DNA of 64,000 nt from Halobacteriales archaeon QS_1_68_20 (GTDB lineage: Archaea > Halobacteriota > Halobacteria > Halobacteriales > PXRE01), in the NCBI GenBank assembly GCA_003021085.1, contig PXRE01000008.1, positions 1-64,000 on the forward strand, written 5' to 3'. Under the pieces are notes generated by a model. The model had not been told where the DNA came from. It was given only the letters and a program-made list of their open reading frames with translations, and did not search any database. Position 1 is the first letter of the stretch. Each line of letters starts with the position of its first letter. Shown here in pieces: positions 60,789-64,000 of this stretch. Made by a program: the position numbers and the translations under genes.

Positions 60789-62147
60789 CTACAGCACGAT
60801 GCTCTTCGTCCGGAGCATCGCCTCGATGGATGCGCCGATGCCCTCGCGGCCGATGCCCGAATCCTTGTTGCCGCCGAAAGGAACGTCGCCGATGCCGTGG
60901 GAGGGCGCGCCGTTGATCCGGACGGCGCCGGCGTCGACCCGCTCGGCGACCCGGAGCGCGCGGTCGTAGTCCGAGGTAAACACCGAGGCGTCCAGCGCGA
61001 GGTCGGTGTCGTTGGCGACCGAGAGCGCCCCTTCCTCGTCCTCGAAGGTCGTGACGACGGCGACCGGGCCGAACTGCTCCTCGTGGACGATGCGGGCGTC
61101 GTGGGAAACGTTCGCCAGCAGGGTCGGTTCGAAGAACTGGTCGGCCAGTTCGTCCGGGACGCCCTCGGGGGCACGACGACTGCCGCCCCGGACGAGGTCG
61201 GCCCCGCGTTCGACGGCGTCGTCGACGAGTTCCTGGACCCACTGGGCCTGGTCGACGGAGATGAGCGGGCCGAAGGCGGTCTCCTCCTCGAAGAGGTCCC
61301 CGGCTCCCCAGCCCTCCATCTCGGCGTCCATCCGCTCGACGACCTCGTCGTGGACGGACTCGTGAGCGAGGATGCGCGAAACTGCGGAGCAACGCTGGCC
61401 GGCGTACTTGATCGACCCTTTCGTGCAGGCGCCGGCCACCGCCGAGAGGTCGGCGTCCGGGAAGACGATAGCGGGGGCGTTGCCGCCCAGTTCCATGTGG
61501 AGGTTGACCATGCCGGACTGGCGGGCGACGTGCTTGCCGGCGCCGGCCTCGATCACCTCGGCCATGATCGCGGCGCTGATGGGCGTCGCGCTGGCCGGCT
61601 TGAGGACGACGCTGTTGCCGGCCGCGAGCGCGGGCGCGACCTGGAGCGCTGTCGTCGACAGGGGGTAGTTGTAGGGGGCGATGCAGAGGACCGTTCCGAT
61701 GGGTTCCGGCTTGACGATGGCCCGCCAGCCCTCGTGGCTCGCCGTCGACCCCTCGCGGTACTCGCCGTGGTCCCGGGCGAGGGTCCTGGCCTCGTCGGCC
61801 GCCCGGCGGAACCGCTCGGCCGCGCTGGCAACTTCGCCGCGGGCGCTGCCGATCGGCTTGCCAGCCTCACGGACGATGACCCCCGCCAGCGGCTCCTCGC
61901 GGGCCTCCAGACCCTCGGCGATCTCCTCTAGCCACGCGGCGCGCTCGACAGGCGTGGTCTCGAACATCGGCCCCTTCGCCTCGTGGGCCGCCGCCAGCGC
62001 GGCGTCAGCCTGCTCGGCGTCGGCCGCCGCGACCCTGGCGAACGTCCCGCCTTCGGCGAGATCGTGGACCGCGATCTCGTCGTCCGCGTCGATCCACTCC
62101 CCACCGACGTAGAGCCGTTCCTTTCGCTGGACAACGCTGGCTGTCAT
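60789..62147 (-). CDS. Aldehyde dehydrogenase with internal deletion
   Basis: 452 residues, about 45 fewer than usual. It has PIGTVLCIAPYNYPLSTTALQVAPALAAGNSVVLKPA, the catalytic Glu in HMELGGNAP (Glu219) and Cys253 in GQRCSAVSR, and EEQFGPVAVVTTFEDEE. At residue 200-204 the helix EVIEAG runs directly into AGKHVARQSG. The segment that normally lies between, including the Rossmann strand and the F/M-TGS-x-x-x-G NAD motif, is missing in frame. It would be a GAPN/lactaldehyde-type NAD(P) enzyme, probably inactive as written. Confidence 0.88.
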   Translation of the reverse strand: MTASVVQRKERLYVGGEWIDADDEIAVHDLAEGGTFARVAAADAEQADAALAAAHEAKGPMFETTPVERAAWLEEIAEGLEAREEPLAGVIVREAGKPIGSARGEVASAAERFRRAADEARTLARDHGEYREGSTASHEGWRAIVKPEPIGTVLCIAPYNYPLSTTALQVAPALAAGNSVVLKPASATPISAAIMAEVIEAGAGKHVARQSGMVNLHMELGGNAPAIVFPDADLSAVAGACTKGSIKYAGQRCSAVSRILAHESVHDEVVERMDAEMEGWGAGDLFEEETAFGPLISVDQAQWVQELVDDAVERGADLVRGGSRRAPEGVPDELADQFFEPTLLANVSHDARIVHEEQFGPVAVVTTFEDEEGALSVANDTDLALDASVFTSDYDRALRVAERVDAGAVRINGAPSHGIGDVPFGGNKDSGIGREGIGASIEAMLRTKSIVL

Positions 62148-62267
62148 GGCCCCACGTACGCTCGCGACTGTTAAATCCTTTACTCACAATCAAATAAATG
62201 GCATTTTTAAGATGTCCCGCCGGTCGGGCGACGCGAGGGAGCTAGTTTTCAATGAGGAAACTACTAT

Positions 62268-62281
62268 TTAGGTTTACCAAA
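62268..62281. promoter_or_regulatory. Possible iron-box half-match in the dpsA promoter
   Basis: ttaggtttaccaaa, an imperfect inverted repeat of the DtxR/IdeR box form TTAGG-N4-CCTAA (one mismatch in the second arm). It lies in an AT-rich stretch 57 bases before the dpsA start at 62338 and near a better box at 63124. Iron-responsive control of dpsA is plausible. Confidence 0.4.
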
Positions 62282-62337
62282 AAATAATTCCCGTCGTGAC
62301 AACGCTTAAGGACGGCGCGACCGTAGACGCGAGTGCA

Positions 62338-62871
62338 ATGAGCGCCCAGAAGACCGTCCTGCAGGAGTCGAGGACCGTCGAGGAGAACGCGTTACGCCTG
62401 GACCAGGAGAAGGCCGAGCAGGTGATCGACGCACTGAACACCGACCTCGCGGCGACGACAATGCTGTACCACCAGTTGCGCAAGCACCACTGGAACGTCC
62501 AGGGCCCGGAGTACCGCGACCTCCACCACTTCTACCAGGAGGCCTACGAAGTCGCCGAGGAGGCCGCCGACGACCAGGCAGAGCGCGTGCAGGCGCTCGG
62601 CGGCGTCCCGGTCAGCGGTCCCGAGGCGATGGCCGAGCGCGCGCCCGTCGAGTTCGAGGGCGAGGACGTCCTCGACGTCCGGACCTCCATGGAGAACGAC
62701 CTCGAAACCTACGGGGACATCGTCGAGACGGTCCGCGAGCACGTCGAACTCTGTGACAACCTCGGTGACCACGCCACCGCCGAGATGCTCCGGAAGCAAC
62801 TGGTCGACCTCGAGGAGTTCGCCCACACCATCGAGCACGTCCTCGAACACGACTCGCTGAAGGACTGGTGA
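62338..62871 (+). CDS. dpsA: DNA-protecting ferritin-like protein DpsA
   Basis: 177 residues, the size of haloarchaeal DpsA, a dodecameric ferritin that oxidises and stores iron and protects against peroxide damage. The Dps pattern HHWNVQGPEYRDLHHFYQEAYEVAEEAADDQAERV (residues 50-84) supplies the intersubunit ferroxidase ligands His, Asp and Glu. The ATG at 62338 is preferred; an in-frame start at 62296 would precede the promoter-like sequence. The open frame and downstream helices are complete. Confidence 0.93.
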   Translation: MSAQKTVLQESRTVEENALRLDQEKAEQVIDALNTDLAATTMLYHQLRKHHWNVQGPEYRDLHHFYQEAYEVAEEAADDQAERVQALGGVPVSGPEAMAERAPVEFEGEDVLDVRTSMENDLETYGDIVETVREHVELCDNLGDHATAEMLRKQLVDLEEFAHTIEHVLEHDSLKDW

Positions 62872-62949
62872 CGACGGTCTCGCCGGGACGGCAACCCGGT
62901 CGAGCGCTCTTTTCGGGACGCGCGGAGAACTGACGGTTCTGCAGACGGC

Positions 62950-63114
62950 CTACGGTTCCGGGTCGACGGTCAGGTCGGTCGCGATCCAGCCGTCGCTGTT
63001 GTCGTCTTCGGTGAACACGATCCGTCCCGGACGGGTCTCGTGGGCGCTCACGGGGCGGCGTTCGACGTCTGTCTCGGTCTGCTCCGCGTCCGGCGTTCGG
63101 GGACGGGAATCCAT
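62950..63114 (-). CDS. 54-residue protein behind a DtxR box
   Basis: Minus strand from the ATG at 63112-63114: MDSRPRTPDAEQTETDVERRPVSA, then RIVFTEDDNSDGWIATDLTVDPEP. The C-terminal half looks like a small beta unit with a conserved style (RIVFTEDDNSDGWI). A perfect iron-regulator box and a TATA-like ttttattttt stand immediately upstream, so the gene is probably switched on by iron shortage. Convergent with dpsA. Function unknown. Confidence 0.7.
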   Translation of the reverse strand: MDSRPRTPDAEQTETDVERRPVSAHETRPGRIVFTEDDNSDGWIATDLTVDPEP

Positions 63115-63123
63115 CGCCCGGGG

Positions 63124-63137
63124 TTAGGCGAGCCTAA
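63124..63137 (-). promoter_or_regulatory. DtxR/Idr-type iron-regulator box
   Basis: TTAGGC-GA-GCCTAA, a perfect inverted repeat of the DtxR/IdeR consensus, ending nine bases before the start codon at 63114 and directly next to the TATA-like tract (minus strand ttttattttt). A repressor bound here would block TBP/TFB or the start site. Such boxes are used by haloarchaeal Idr/SirR regulators. Confidence 0.85.
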
Positions 63138-63267
63138 AAATAAAAGGATTCCGATCCCCGCGGGCGGTTGTGGCAGGAAAGTCGGACGCGATGCTGGAGG
63201 AGAGAGCGCGGGAGAAGACGGGAGCGGTGGGGGAAGACGGTCCGTTCGGGGGCGGTTCGGTCGGCGC

Positions 63268-63948
63268 TCAGATGGGGAGCCAACCGCTCTCGACGTCGCT
63301 GGCGACGAGACGCCAGTTCTGTTCGGGACGCCCGTCGCGGTACCGGAGTTCGGTGACGGCGTCGAACAGCGGTTCCAGCAGGCGGACCGTGCGTTCGTCG
63401 GGGTCGGCCGGCAGGTGGTAGTGGCCCATGCCGTTCAGGTGCCGGACCCGCGTGGTGACGAGGTTGAGCGCGCGGAACACCTGCTCGTCGTCGTGGTCCG
63501 CGAACAGCGGCAACAGCGAGTCGAAGCAGACCCGCAGTTCGGCGGGCACCGGGTCCCCGGCGGTCTCCGCCAGGTCGTCGACGGCGTCGACGACTTCGCG
63601 CGCCAGTTCTCCGAGGTCGCCGTCGGCGACGTGGGTGGTCGGTACCTGCGGGACATCGTTCGTCGCGGTGGCCGCGCTCCGGGTCTCGGTCTCCTGGACG
63701 ACCAGACGCGCGTCGCCGTCGCTCGCGGCGGCCATCGGTTCGAGTCCACACCCGCTGTACCCGTCGGTCCCGACGAAGACCCGCCGCCTGGGCGCGCCCT
63801 CGGACTCACCGAGCAGTCGATCACAGGCCTCGCGGTGGGCCCCCTCCATGGCGGCCCCGACTACGAGGAGATTGCTCCCGCGTTCCTTGAGCGCCGACAG
63901 CGACTGTGCGAAGACCGCACCGTCGGCGGTCGTCGAACCGTCTTCCAT
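63268..63948 (-). CDS. DUF7504-like protein
   Basis: 226 residues. SLSALKERGSNLLVVGAAMEGAHREACDRLLGESEGAPRRRVFVGTDG resembles a KaiC/RadA-like start, but the position of Walker A has no GxxxxGK[ST], so ATP binding is unlikely. ELRVCFDSLLPLFADHDDEQVFRALNLVTTRVRHLNGMGHYHLPAD follows the RecA-like core order. It is typical of the haloarchaeal DUF7504 group, named from memory. A role in signal transduction is only a guess. Confidence 0.75.
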   Translation of the reverse strand: MEDGSTTADGAVFAQSLSALKERGSNLLVVGAAMEGAHREACDRLLGESEGAPRRRVFVGTDGYSGCGLEPMAAASDGDARLVVQETETRSAATATNDVPQVPTTHVADGDLGELAREVVDAVDDLAETAGDPVPAELRVCFDSLLPLFADHDDEQVFRALNLVTTRVRHLNGMGHYHLPADPDERTVRLLEPLFDAVTELRYRDGRPEQNWRLVASDVESGWLPI

Positions 63949-64000
63949 CGTATCTTTCAGTTACTACGTAATAGGATATATTAAGCATTTCGGCGCAAAT
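63949..64000 (-). promoter_or_regulatory. AT-rich promoter of the 63268-63948 gene
   Basis: On the minus strand, cgaaatgcttaatatatcc (about 63971-63990) is a BRE/TATA match located some 25-40 bases upstream of the start at 63948. A small palindrome attacgtaat spans about 63964-63973. The window ends here, so nothing upstream can be seen. Confidence 0.5.

Overview
The window is a high-GC, haloarchaeal chromosome segment (class Halobacteria). The evidence is acidic proteins throughout, typical archaeal genes (SRP19, Gar1, STT3/AglB, AglJ, a presenilin-type protease, a PGF-CTERM anchored binding protein, archaeal DpsA), leaderless AT-rich promoters close to start codons, and many tiny Cys-rich proteins. 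The genus cannot be fixed from the sequence alone; the family Haloarculaceae is only a guess. I see no tRNA, rRNA, CRISPR array or intact insertion sequence.

Layout. 0.2-8.3 kb: housekeeping genes (fumarase, a methyltransferase, small membrane proteins, an MFS exporter, an ornithine cyclodeaminase homologue, the presenilin-type protease) ending in the coupled srp19-gar1 pair. 8.3-11.9 kb: a divergent btuF / btuCD corrinoid importer. 12-20.3 kb: mixed genes (Rieske protein, lipoprotein, peroxiredoxin, DUF3179, Cys-rich micro-proteins, CutA, phosphoglycolate phosphatase, AzlCD). 20.3-33.1 kb: an N-glycosylation region with a DUF368 lipid-carrier flippase candidate overlapping aglB, a Wzx-type flippase, two alkaline-phosphatase-superfamily enzymes, three glycosyltransferases and aglJ. 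33-46 kb: regulators and enzymes (RHH, JAB-like, MBL-like, VOC, BtpA, DHH/RCK-like, PRC-barrel), a LutABC-type lactate cluster, a broken PKD-repeat secreted protein and an aminotransferase. 46-58 kb: MrfA-type helicase, thioredoxin, MEDS histidine kinase, broken response regulator and USP remnants, polysaccharide deacetylase, asparaginase, YbaK, a broken PfkB kinase and an aldo/keto reductase. 58-64 kb: a methyl-accepting transducer in pieces behind a 3 x 24-bp tandem repeat, an aldehyde dehydrogenase with an internal gap, iron-linked dpsA, a small gene behind a DtxR-type box, and a DUF7504-like protein.

How the genes fit together. The glycosylation region contains most steps of an Agl pathway: first sugar onto dolichol phosphate (AglJ), further glycosyltransferases, lipid-linked glycan flipping, transfer to protein (AglB), and possibly return of the empty carrier (DUF368). 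The last gene is the most interesting functional hypothesis here.

Quality warning. Several genes are split by apparent frameshifts. In most of them adding one G or C to a short G/C run restores a sensible reading frame, so many 'pseudogenes' here are probably sequencing errors. A 71-bp duplication in the PfkB gene, the gap in the aldehyde dehydrogenase and the truncated response regulator need a different explanation.
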